Part shown: piece after piece, positions 34,657 through 44,611 of the stretch
How positions within the stretch are numbered: the stretch's first letter is position 1
How the letters are laid out: the number at the start of each line of letters is the position of its first letter
Assembly: GCA_011947345.1 (NCBI GenBank)
Contig: JAAVTG010000248.1
Span: forward strand, 62,001 to 126,000
Reading direction: 5' to 3'
Source of the DNA: Phytophthora quininea
Taxonomy: Eukaryota > Oomycota > Peronosporomycetes > Peronosporales > Peronosporaceae
DNA: 64,000 bases
Notes under the pieces: model-generated
What the model saw: only the letters and a program-made list of their open reading frames with translations
What the model was told of the DNA's origin: nothing
Database searches by the model: none
Translations under genes and position numbers: made by a program

Positions 34657-36013
34657 TCAATCCCACACACCATCGACAATAAATATTAGTGTAGGGTGCT
34701 GAAACAAGGTCGATTTCAGCAACGGGTACTCAACTGAGAGATGTGGTCGCAGATACGGCGCGCGATATACAAACGAGGCCAGGCAAAATTCGCCGATGTA
34801 AGTTAACTGAGACGGTAATCCTGGAAATACACGCGCAATAGCTTGTTCGACGACAGCATCATGTTTGCCATAGTGCGGGGGTAGAACCTCAAATTTGTGA
34901 CTTCCAGGTGACAAACCAGACACATTCTTCTGACGTGCATATCACCTGCTGCTTCGTAGCGTAGATAGGTGTTCAGAACCCTTCCTAATGACCATCCAGC
35001 TCTCAGGTGCACAGCGGTCGATGACGGGCAAGCTGTAGAACCTGGCGCACAGTAAGTAGCCGCTCCTTTCGCATAGAATGAGTACCGAGCTCGTCGTGGT
35101 TTACTCCTCTCCAACGTAATTCAGCATTTGATTAATCTCTTTCTAACAATCGGTGTAAGCACTTGCGGAATCGTTCATATTGATTACTGCCGGGAAATAA
35201 AAGATCACTTCCGTCAAAAGATGAAGTCGCCCAAACCATAGCGATGGCAAGAACCGGGCAAATTGCTGGGTTCAACGGGTTTGCGTATATGTGGCGTGGA
35301 TCACGGGTCTGCTATCTTCTTGATCATTGTTTTGGTGCGCGAAATAAATACAAAGAGCGTCTCCACTCCATTCGATGTGCCCATGGTGAATCCCAAACGC
35401 ATTAGCGGACCGACACACCAGATTCCAAACAATAATCATACATGCTCGAGCAAAAGCCATGCCGTTAGACGGGTTCCTGAAAAGCTGCTCACACAAAAAT
35501 ACATACAGATCAAATGACAAAGGATCCTTGCCCGTCTTAGCGAATTTATCCTCGTGCTGCAGCAGTCGCCCTATCTCGCTTCAAACCTTTGAAGTACTTT
35601 GTAAACCTTTTCCATTGTTGGTGGAATTTCAAGACCAAAGTCACGATATAAATTGAAAAGTCCCGCTCGATGTGTGTTCAATGCTGAATAGCTTAAAACA
35701 GTGCCATCAGACTTTTCCAGCGTTAGCAGCCAAGCTCCAAATACAACCATTTGCATGACATCAAACCGAGGGGGGCTACGTCACGGTCGAGTAGAGGCTT
35801 TAGTAGTTTCCGAAGCTGCTTCAGAGATGTCCCCGAAACATCAGTAAGACGATCACCAAACGCAGGAGACACGAGATTTGGCTTGTATAACACAATCCAG
35901 GCAATAAACCGACCGTAGGAGTTCTGACATATAGCGCGAGAACGCGCGCTGACTGTGTTTCGCAGTATCTCCGTCACTTTTCCCGTCAAGTCTTCCCAGT
36001 CGACGATCGCCAT
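34657..36013 (-). mobile_element. Crypton-type tyrosine-recombinase transposon, decayed
   Basis: The minus strand carries consecutive pieces of an oomycete Crypton recombinase in changing frames. An N-terminal SAM-like region starts at 36013 (MAIVDWEDLTGKVTEILRN), then SYSALNTHRAGLFNLYRDFG (about 35650). SFDLYVFLCEQLF and NLVCRSANAFGI hold the first catalytic Arg region (about 35500-35400). The H-x-x-R box reads THSMRK before a one-base shift into GAATYCAPGS (about 35060). RAGWSLG precedes YLRYEAAGDMHV with the nucleophilic Tyr (about 34970). Several stops and shifts show it is no longer functional. I could not define its termini. Confidence 0.75.
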
Positions 36014-36230
36014 CGTTTCGTTCTGCAGTCAGACAACAGGGGGAATCAAAACGGAAGGTTCTTGAAAAAAAAGTCAAGCAGCCAAGCGGCGAAAAGTTAA
36101 GCAGTCTCTGGGGGAATATCAAGTTGTGAAAACCAAAAGGCCCCTGCTTCCTTTGGAAAAGCTCAGCGCTTTTGCTGTCTGTAACTCTTAGGCTAAGCAT
36201 CGTATCTAACCGGTAAATTTTCCCTTCAAG

Positions 36231-36948
36231 ATGCCCGCGAAATGTGAGCGCCAGAAGCTGATAGACGACCTCGAGCGCGCATTGGCCCTCGACGAACAAG
36301 CCACGGATATACATTCCGTGTGGCTGCTGCCTTCTCGACAAAGTGGATGATTATGTGAGGTGGCCAGATGAGTGTGAACGCGCGCAGATGTCGGAGCGAA
36401 TGCGCGCAGAGGGCTTCAAAAGTCGTGTTGGGTTTATTGACAGGACGACAATTCATCCCTCTCAGCGACCAGCCATGGATGGGGAGTGTTACTACGACCG
36501 CAAGTGCCGATACAGTATCAACGCACAAATCGTGTGCGATGATCATCGGATAATTATCAGCTTCTACAGCGGCTGGCCGGGGTCGTGCGCTGACAGCACA
36601 GTGCATCGTCACATGCAGTTGGGAAAGAACGCGAACAAGCGCCGCTTTTTCGGCCCTGGACAATATTTAGCAGCGGATTCTGCGTACCAAGCTGACAAAA
36701 CTCACAACACCATTATCCCAGCGTACAAGAAGAGTTCGAATGGGAAGGATAAAAAGGACTTCAACAAGTGTGTCGCCCATGTTCGTGTGCTAAATGAACA
36801 TACTATCGGTGTTCTGAAGGCTCGCTGGGTGTCATTGCGAGAGCTTCGGACTCAAATTAAGGAACGTGGCGAGATTGCCAGAATATTGTGGCGGGTGACC
36901 GCGTGTGTTGTGTTGCACAACATGCTCATTGCATTTGGAGATGCATAG
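36231..36948 (+). pseudogene. Harbinger DDE transposase, internally deleted
   Basis: The normal start (MPAKCERQKLIDDLERAL, 36231) is retained, but the sequence jumps after about 35 codons to the catalytic half in another frame (from about 36343, DDYVRWPDE). The catalytic core is intact: GFIDRTTI (Asp), then YLAADSAYQ (Asp, about 36670), then NEHTIGVLKARW (Glu, about 36800), plus the family motif GWPGSCADS. Length is roughly half that of a normal family member. It is probably a deletion derivative. Confidence 0.78.
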
Positions 36949-37231
36949 GCATTGCAGATGTGTGAAGTTGATGATGAACAGGTTGAAGTTGGTGACGACA
37001 ATGATGAATACGTCTTTCGCGGTCAAGTCAAAGAGCAGGCTCTTGCGGTAGCTCGCCGCCCCAGTGGAATCCTAAATAAGCAGCAGTTTTAATGCAAAGG
37101 TTTTGTGATTCCGGATCAGTAGCAAGAGCCTCGTTGCTGTTTAACGTCCAATCACTCACGTATTACGCGTTCATGCCAGCAAAATGCTTCCTATGGTGGT
37201 CGATGCGCAGTGAAAACCGCAATTACTCCGA

Positions 37232-38422
37232 CTAGTGCAGCGGATCAAAGAAGGCTTGATCGACCTCGACAGTTCCGCCAGCCTTGATCACTTCCATCAG
37301 TATTTGCTGTCGTTGCTCCATGACACGCACCTCAAGCTCTTCGCGGCGATACTCTCTGTCATCTCGGCGGGCACGACGGCGCTCTTCAGCGTCCAACTCC
37401 ATTATCTGGCGTTCATCCAGTTCTAATTTGCGCTTGAAATAATCGAGTCGCGCAGACTGGGTCTTGCAATGCGCCTACAAGATAGAGAAACGAACCTCTT
37501 CAGCAGCCCGCTTACTGCTGTTTTCGCTGTCGCTTGGGCCTGTTGCATCGAGGCTTATTTGCTATTCTTTGCCGGGTTTTGCCGGTCTTTTCTTCTTCTT
37601 TTTTGCGGTTTGTTTGGCAGTGGTGTTGGGCCCTCTGCGGCAACCATTTCCTCCAGTCCGTGATGCGCCTTAGATGCCCGGATTTTGATCCGCTAAAATG
37701 GCAGCTGGATCATCACGCACGATCTCATCTAGAGCTTGTTGACCTTGCGTCGGGTTTTCTTCGTCTTCACCGTCGTCAACTCGCACAGCCCAGTTAGAGC
37801 CATGGTCGTTATCGTTGTCCGGCTGGCCCCGCCAATGAGTTCATCAAGCTCGCTGTCGATGAACGAGCTCTCCCAGTCATCTAATGCCACTTCCTTGGGC
37901 GCCGGGGGACTTCGCGTGAACACGACGGAGGTACACCGACCTCCACTGTACTCACAGCAGTAACGTTCGCTTTTACCCCGACGAGTTTCTTCATTCTGAG
38001 TAGCAACAGCACTTCTGGTGAAGCTTTGGATTCAATAATATGTCCTTCTTCTTCTCCTCTCCGAGAGGCCAAAGCCCGTTTCCTTTGACGCAGCATACCA
38101 CTTATTGAACTTCTTCAAGTAGTTGTTCCAACGCTGCTGCATGCTCCGAGATGGCAGCGGTTTGAACTTGAGAATGGCCGTCTTTGTCTCGCTATGCAGG
38201 AACTCCGCCATGTCAGCGAACGCCTGGGCCTTGGTCTTCTTTTCGCTGCCAACAGTGGTCTTCCCTCGAGCTCCATGCATCGCTTCTAAGTTGTCTTCAA
38301 CCTCCATCCATATCACCAAAGCTCTGGCAGTCGTTAGTCTTCAAATGGACGCTAGATGGTCTCGCTGCGGTGTTGACGCCATCAGCACCGGCTGGAGGAG
38401 TGCTAGACGCTGCTTCTGTCAT
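37232..38422 (-). pseudogene. Harbinger Myb/SANT-like DNA-binding protein, frame-broken
   Basis: Pieces include MTEAASSTPPAGAD (38422), FADMAEFLHSETKTAI with SMQQRWNNYLKKFNKWY and ETGFGLSE (about 38230-38070; the SANT/Myb-like helix pattern), an acidic stretch, and a C-terminal coil rich in Arg/Glu (about 37430-37280) ending at a TAG at 37232-37234. In PIF/Harbinger elements this protein binds the ends and helps nuclear import of the transposase. Several frame changes and in-frame stops are present between 38300 and 37450. Confidence 0.6.
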
Positions 38423-40440
38423 CGTGGTTCTGGCGCAGAAGGTGTCGTTGCCGCCGTGGACTCGATTCAACTTGGGTTTCCCCAGATCCACAATTCTTCG
38501 GCAATTCAATCGTAAAGAAGGGCCCAAACTGCTATTTCGAAACAAGCAGTCTGAAAGCTAAGATACAGGCACCCAGGAAGCAAAAAGTTAAGCAGTTTTT
38601 TTTGGCGAGGTTTGGCTCCCTAACGTCTTGACTTTTGTATGCAGAACCTTTCCAGCAAAAGTGTGTTGCCTCAGCCCTATAGTGAGCCCTTGTTTAATTT
38701 TGATTTCCTTTTGGAATTTGCAGGAAGCAAACTGATCGGTATATTGTCCTGCAAATTCTGGAGAATGGTCTGTTGTGTATCGACGATCAAGATTAATTCC
38801 AACTCCAGAGGGCAACCCGAGAACGTAGCGAACCTGAAAAGCTTTGCATTCAGATGAAGACCTTTCAGCTGTCTCGAGATGATATTGCAGCAAGTAGGTC
38901 CAGTCCTCTTTCCGATACTTACAAAAGCAGCTTGGGTCTGAGCCTAGATAATGGCCAACGTTTCGTCGCCATTGTAGCCAAAGTCCGCCTTGTACTCCTC
39001 GAAGATCCGTTGAATTTCGGCGACATACTGCTTGTGTACGGTGCGAAGCTCTTCCTCTGTCGGATCAGGAGTGAGCTTCGTGGGGATGGGTTTTCCATAC
39101 ACGACTCCGTAGCGTTTTCCTTTTGGCGGGGGTTCGGAATCCACCAGAACTTGCCCCAAAAGACGAGCACTGGGATCCCTAGCGCCTTGCGAAAGAAGTC
39201 CGCCACACTCTTAGGTGGACTCCACATGCTAAAACAAAAACGTGGCAGTTAATAAATCTTCTTGCTATTAGAACAGTAAGGCGTGCCAACTCACTTGTAA
39301 AGCCACTTTTCACCGAAGACAAAAGTAGGCACGAGGTCGGCACCATTACGCATCGCGAGCTTGATGAATCCGAGACGCTTTTGTAAAACCAGTTGTGTCT
39401 AAATCAAAACACAGTTAAGAAATGTTGCTTCCATCTACTGCATAACACCCATTCTGAAGGTACCTACCTCCTTCGAGTTCGGGTTGGTGCGGAAAATTTC
39501 TTGTGTGCTTCCAGGATAGACGATAATGCTGTTGCCTTCTTTCATCACCTTTTCGCCGGTCGATCGCGAGGCGTCGACACCTCCCATCCACAGGCAAAAC
39601 TCGCGACCGAGAGGAATGTAAAACATCGCAGACGCTCCGAGAACTGCAGCAACCAAGACCAAAAGTGCAAAATGAGTTAACTCCCCTCCAACCAACAAGT
39701 ATGATCATACTTCGGTACGAGATTTTGGGAAGAGATACTCGAAGTTCCCGCCGCAGATAGCAAGACGCGAGAGCACGATGATCCCGTGCGGGTGGAACCT
39801 GAAAATGTATTTATTGTTGGGGTCCTGCTCCTGCTCGCGGATGATTTTGGTGCTGTCCATACAACAAGTTAGCAAATTATTGACAATATCGACTGCAGTG
39901 TGAACGAACCCAAGAAATTTGTTGGTCATCCCCCACAGAGGCGACGCGCGGACAATGTCCCAGGAGCTGCCCTTGCCCGTCTTCTGAGCACCGCTGAAGA
40001 ACGACGGCAGGTACAGCGCCACCATCGCCACAGCCACGTAGCCGTAGCCAATCTATTACCAGTACGTCTGTAGTGCAGGGCGCTATCATGAAAGCCTCGC
40101 CTACAGCTGCAACGAGTAAGATATGACGCCATACCTTATTGGCATGCGTGGACACCGCCTGGTCAATGGCGTGTGTTGAGAATCCAGTATCTCACGAAAT
40201 GCTGCGCAAGTAGGCTAGACAGCAATCCTCCAACTTTGCTCACTTTGACATTTGCTCAATACACCAACGGCAACAACTACCAGGAGTCCGCCAACTCCCA
40301 CCGCCTGTGTTTACTTTACGTGAAACACTACAACGTCGTTAGAAGCAGAGCGTTGAACTGAAAGCACTTGCACAGCACCCACCCTGTAGAGATAGTAGAA
40401 CAGCCCGAGAAAGGGGTAGCTCCACAGAAAGTAGTGCATG

Positions 40441-40727
40441 GTGTGTCCAAGCATTTCTACACGACTTTTAACGTGACTGGCTTCTCCAAGCCCCTTACTT
40501 TCGTTGGGGCTCATTTTCTAGCTAACCCAGAAAACAAGGCGCGCTGCTTTGAGCGCGAGGGGCAGGCGACGGTCCTCGCTGGTTTGGCGAACGATGCTGT
40601 GGACGATGGCCACCACGCGATCATTACCGGAGACCTGAACGACTGGTCTGTAGCCGTGCTGGACAAGAATTCCAACGCCCCCATCAGTGCTGTCCTCGCC
40701 ATCCTGGCCGGTGACAATTTCGTCGAA
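40441..40727 (+). pseudogene. Fragment of EEP gene (copy of 27869-28155)
   Basis: About 287 bp nearly identical to the EEP gene, from GVSKHFYTTFNVTGF through GDLNDWS to LAGDNF, with a handful of substitutions. It lacks both ends of the domain, so it is a captured non-functional piece. Its left edge is the left boundary of the insertion in DGAT2. Confidence 0.88.
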
Positions 40728-40771
40728 GATCGATTCCAACAGACCATTTTCACTACACTGCAGCCATTTTG

Positions 40772-41533
40772 CTGAAATCTCCACACCAAGTGCGACGAGA
40801 AACTTTTAGTTGGTGTGTTCTTCTTCGTAAAAAGGATTGCTCTTCCTCATGCCCTTTGTGGGTGCATCGAATGCGTCGCATTCTCCTGGTAGCTGTCTTC
40901 TCGCCATTCCTCCCCGACGGTTGTTAGGTCGCGACGCAAGCGTGAGCGATCGCCACATCCAACTCCCACCTCCAGCAAGCGCCGGCGCACAGCCTCCACA
41001 CCTCTCCACGTCTGGCTCAGACGACGAGTCCAAAGCGCTGCTGGATCTCTTCGCTGTCTTCTATTCATTCACAGCAGCGATGAGCGCGTGTGTCTCCGTC
41101 TTCGTGGCTTCTTAGCCGGTCGGCTAAGGAAGCTGGCGTGGATCGCGTTCAAGCTGTGCCGGGGCCCGCTGACCGCCACAATGTCGGATCTGCTGGACGA
41201 GCTGGTCGCCTGCAGCCCAAAGACGAAGTTCGAGAAGATCAACACCGCATAGGTTCGTCGGATTATGGCGGAGCTGCTGGCGCTGCTTCTTCGGACGGCA
41301 CATCACCAGTACCGTCCTCTACTGGACAAACTGGGGCCATACTCTAGACGCAAGATAAATCAAGTATTCAGCGATGAATACGTTGAAGTACTCGCATCGG
41401 AGCGGCCGCTGGCACGGCTTGTATGCTTCACCTCCTGGTTCTCGATCATGAAGAGAGCATCGTTCACCCCCTCCCCTCCCCCGACAAGCAAACTACTAGC
41501 TACCGCTGCGCTAGATCCTGGACTGCTAAAGCA
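40772..41533 (+). other. Fanzor element 5' leader with left-end hairpin
   Basis: It begins with CACACCAA, 20 nt, then TTGGTGTG (about 40780-40815), an 8-bp perfect inverted repeat, and is conserved in copy 1. Further in, an open frame (from about 41125, including KLAWIAFKLCRGPLTATM, and LLALLLRTAHHQYRPLLDKL) is interrupted by the same TAG in both copies (about 41251). It could be a separate small gene, an N-terminal exon of the Fanzor, or non-coding. Confidence 0.5.
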
Positions 41534-42747
41534 ATGAAGATGCACGGCAAAACGCATATGACGACTCGGAAGGTGCGTCTGATGCTGAATCGAGCCCAAG
41601 TCCATGCCTTAAGACGCTTCATGGGAACCTGTCGATGGACGTATAACCAAGGGGTTGCACACTTCCGAGCAACCGGTTCCGCCAGCAGCTACAGACTAGC
41701 AAACTTGTATGTCACTCGTGCCACACAAAACGACCGCTCCTACCCCGAAAATCAAGGACCGCCTCCACCATGGGCACACGAGACTCCCTATGACTACCGG
41801 TCCAACACGATGCGGAGGCTGGCTGGTGCCGTGAAGGCAGCATTCACCAATATCTCCAGAGGAAACATCCGCCGTTTCGAGATGCATTTCATTACCACGA
41901 AGCAAAAACGCTACTTCCCAATAACTTGCAGCGCGCTGCATTGCTCTAGTGGCGCTCGAGACGGTGAGACTTGGCTGTCCATCGCAGGGATAGCCGGCAT
42001 TCGTGTCCTCTCTAATAGGGTGCCGTCAATTGGTGGCGCTGTAACGATCACGAACGAGCAAGGCTTCTGGTATGCTTGCATCCCAAGCCAAGTCGGTCCG
42101 CAGACACACCCAGCGACGAATACAACTGTGGCGCTCGACCCAGGGATTAAGTGCTTTCTCACGGGTTTTGATACGAGCGGTAATGCGTTTGAGATCGGTC
42201 GCGGAACCAAGATCAAGATGGAAAAGCTACGCTCTCGGCAAAACGAGGCGAGATCCGTGCTATCCAGGTTCAAGTCGCGGCGTGGGCCCAAAAGAGATGG
42301 CGCTACAAAGCGTACGCGAAAGCCAAGCGTACACTCAGCTGTGCGTCTGCCAAACTCAGCAATTTGGTGAAGGACCTCCACCGCAAGGCAACCGCGTATC
42401 TGACCAACAGATACACAACTATCCTGCTCCCAAGCTTCCGGACTACAGAGATGCTGAAACGGAGCTGCGCAAGAAACCACGAGTTCAACAAGAACCTCCT
42501 GTCTCTGAAGCATTTCCAGTTCCGGCAGTATCTTACGACGAAGTGCGCGCGCAAGGGCATCGCGTTAGTGGTTTGCTCAGAAATGTATACGAGCCGAACC
42601 TGCGCCAGATGCAACGAGTCGAACCTTGCTCTCGGCAGCCTGGACGTGTTTGATTGCCCGCACTGTGAGTTTAGCGCTGGTCGCGACCAAAATGCTGCGT
42701 TCAACATCCTGCGCTTCGTGCATGCTGGAGCGCTGGAATCGTTGTAG
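41534..42747 (+). CDS. Fanzor (eukaryotic TnpB-like RNA-guided nuclease), copy 2, one frameshift
   Basis: Fanzors are eukaryotic relatives of TnpB that cleave DNA guided by an RNA encoded at their 3' end. Seen here in order: N-terminal TRKVRLMLNRAQVHALRRF with CRWTYNQGVAHF; RuvC-I VALDPGIKCFLTG (Asp codon 42137-42139); ILLPSFRTTEML at the canonical RuvC-II site with Pro (codon 42430-42432) instead of Glu; the alternative Glu in VVCSEMYTSRTC (42580-42582); a CARC and CPHC zinc finger; and RuvC-III GRDQNAAFNI (Asp 42685-42687). This is the rearranged RuvC layout described for Fanzor and IS607-type TnpB. One single-base shift lies between 42230 and 42290; the rest is continuous. The frame is open from 41423, but the Met at 41534 better fits the family start. 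No IS607-type serine recombinase is visible. Confidence 0.85.
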
Positions 42748-42847
42748 TGCAGCTCGACGAAGCCGGACTATCTGCGGCTCACCCGCATCTGCGGGCTTTG
42801 GCGGTTCGCCGCTGAAAAATCGCTCCTCTCAGAGCGATTTTTAGGAG
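42748..42847 (+). ncRNA. Candidate guide RNA (omega-RNA-like) region: three hairpins after Fanzor stop
   Basis: Within 100 bp of the stop are: CCCGC-ATCT-GCGGG (42782-42795, with alternative pairings to TGCGG just upstream), GCGG-TTCG-CCGC (42801-42812, a stable UUCG tetraloop), and a perfect 10-bp stem AAAAATCGCT/AGCGATTTTT (42815-42824 with 42833-42842, 8-nt loop). TnpB and Fanzor loci encode their guide RNA scaffold here, with the guide coming from the DNA beyond the element's right end, which would be DGAT2 exon 1. That this region is transcribed is inference. The AT stem could alternatively act as a terminator. Confidence 0.5.
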
Positions 42848-43175
42848 ACTTTGGGCCCACGCCGGCACTTTGCTGTTCTCCGCAAAGTACCCTGGGGCAT
42901 CGTACTCCAGCACGTCCTTGCGCTTCTCAGCCATCGTGTTGGCAGTCTTTGGTGGATTCGGGAATGTGCGGTGACGAAGACATCAAAATCCCCCACGTCA
43001 TAAGCCACCGATTGGATTGTGACCTCCTCGAAGAAGGGATCAGCTGCTGCGTTGACTCATCAAAAGCAACAAGTACTGAAGGAAAAGGTCGTGTATTTAC
43101 TCGGCCTCGTGTCACGATGAACACACCCGTCGCCACAGAAGAGCACCAACATGAAAGTCATACAAATGGAGACAC

Positions 43176-44596
43176 TTACAGCAGATTGCTGGCGACGAGC
43201 GCCACCAGGGCCACGAGAGCGGACGCCGTCGACGCCGTCATGGCGCTGTTGCCCTCCGAAAGCGTACCAGAAGCACCGTTGGTCGAGCTGTCGCCGTTGG
43301 CACCCTTGCCGTTTGACTTGCCAGACGACGTGGTGCCATCGCCCGAGTTGGACGAGTTGGCGGGCAGCGTCAGGTCCGGGAACGAGAACGAGGACGGCGC
43401 CGCCTCGCAGCCGTCCGTGTCCGACGAGCAGACCTGGCAGATCTGCGCGTAAAGCGTGCGGTTGCAGCCGTACTGCGCACTGGCGCACTTGGCGCTGTTC
43501 TCGTAGCACTTTGGGTTGGCCGACGTGAGCGTGTCCACCGACGCCAGCGCCTCCATGTTGGCGCTGGTGCCGTTGCTGACGAGCTCGTTGTACATCTCCA
43601 CCATCTTGGTGGCGCGTTCCGAGTTGGCGTCCTCGTCACCAGGGTTCTTCCAGAAGTCGAGCGACTCGTCCACTTCGAAGCCGCTGCCAGTGTTGGTGGC
43701 CTTGAACTCGACGCCGCCGTCCTCGCAGAACTCCGTGTAGTTGCTGTATCCGAGCTCGGTGATGCCCACGAGGTCGTCGATGTTGATATAGCCCAAGATC
43801 TTGTACGAGAAGGTGCAGTTGTCTCCATCGGGCTCTACGCCCATAGCGCAGAGGCCGCCCGGGTACTCTTCCCGACACTGGTCCGTCTTGTCAGCTCGCA
43901 GCTCCTGCGCGCACGAGTTGGGAAAGGAAAACCAGTAGTTGCCCGGGTACGGAGCACGAGGGTCCGACGTCTGCAAGTTGGCACCGACCATAGGGCCGAT
44001 GTCCATCTGGCCGTCCAGGCCGTAGTAGACCTTGCAGTCCTCCGACAGGTCGCTGCCTTCGTCCGTGCACTTGGCACCGTCCATGGCCACAAACTCGCCA
44101 TACTCGGGCGGCTGGTGGCTCTCGTAGTACTTGATGCCGTACGTGGGCTGCACGATCGTCATCTCGTAGAAAACCACGTACTGCATGTCGTTCTTGCGGT
44201 GACACTTGACCGACTGCTCGTTGACGTTGATGCCTTCAGCCTGCACGTACATGAGCGCCCCTCGACCGACGCCGTGTTGACCGTGTCCAGGTTGTTCATA
44301 TAGGCCAGCTCGGTCGTGTCGCCGTACTTGGAGAGCCACAGCTTGACGTCCTCGTGGTATACGGGGGCGTCACCCTGCACCCGCGCCTGCACTGTGGTTA
44401 CCTTGGTCATGTGCCAGCCACTGCTGCTGCCGGAGGTTGTAGCAGTACCGGAGGATGAAGGCTCGACAGTGCCCACTGTCGCCGAGCCGTCCGAGGAGGA
44501 GGCCGCGGCCTTGGTGATCTTCATCTGCAGGTTGGCGGCCGGGGACGCGTTGGCCGTCCCCAGGAGGAAGCAGAGCAGACCCATGCGACGCCACAT
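43176..44596 (-). CDS. Secreted Cys-containing protein with GPI-type tail (one frameshift)
   Basis: Signal peptide at the start (MWRRMGLLCFLLGTANAS, 44596), a Ser/Thr-rich linker, then a roughly 250-residue conserved domain (VQARVQGDAPVYHEDVKLW; GINVNEQSVKCHRKNDMQY; VYYGLDGQMDIGPMVGAN; FSYKILGYINIDDLVGITE). A Cys-rich part follows (NPKCYENSAKCASAQYGC), then a Ser/Gly-rich region and a hydrophobic C-terminus (ALVALVALVASNLL) that looks like a GPI signal. I do not recognise the domain. A missing G near 44262 (GGGG) shifts the frame; the paralogue at 45799-47147 reads through there. It probably sits on the cell surface. Confidence 0.72.
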
Positions 44597-44611
44597 GTTG
44601 ACAAGGCTCAA

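Larger units (their letters stand above)
36065..38600. mobile_element. PIF/Harbinger transposon with two convergent genes
   Basis: It contains the two genes typical of PIF/Harbinger elements, a DDE transposase (plus) and a Myb/SANT-like DNA-binding protein (minus), facing each other. Boundaries are approximate. AAAAGTTAAGCAGT occurs in direct orientation at about 36091 and 38585. Imperfect inverted similarity (AAAAGTCAAG then AGCCAA) lies just outside, but no clean 3-bp target duplication could be assigned. Confidence 0.6.
40441..42842 (+). mobile_element. Composite insertion: EEP gene fragment plus Fanzor element, copy 2
   Basis: This DNA interrupts DGAT2 exon 1. It consists of an EEP fragment (40441-40727), a short stretch resembling DGAT2 3' flank (40728-40771), the Fanzor unit from about 40772 and, after the Fanzor stop, a hairpin-rich tail up to about 42842. 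DGAT2 coding sequence is continuous on both sides. I see no inverted repeats at its ends and no obvious target duplication, as is usual for IS607/TnpB-type mobility. Confidence 0.78.
38944..42934 (-). pseudogene. DGAT2-like acyltransferase, exon 1 split by a 2.4-kb insertion
   Basis: Diacylglycerol acyltransferase family (DGAT2; ER membrane, triacylglycerol synthesis). Exon 1 starts at 42934 (MAEKRKDVLEYDAPGYF), stops at SLL at about 42843, and resumes at 40440 with TMHYFLWSYPFLGLFYYLYR. The remaining exons match the intact paralogue at 48274-49661. They encode YVAVAMVALYLPSFFSGAQ, the active-site-type HPHG (about 39790), GRE/MGGVDASRSTG, and GFIKLAMRNGADLVP (about 39345). The C-terminus GDETLAII stops at 38944. 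Introns keep GT-AG ends. Apart from the insertion the gene looks nearly intact, so disruption may be recent. Confidence 0.85.

Noticed and set aside
36091..38599. LTR retrotransposon or 14-bp target duplication around the Harbinger element
   Set aside because: The repeat is only 14 bp, no reverse transcriptase or gag is present, and Harbinger makes 3-bp duplications.
40441..42842. IS607-type serine recombinase (TnpA) partner of the Fanzor
   Set aside because: No resolvase-like catalytic Ser motif was found in any frame of the insertion. The leader frame does not resemble one.
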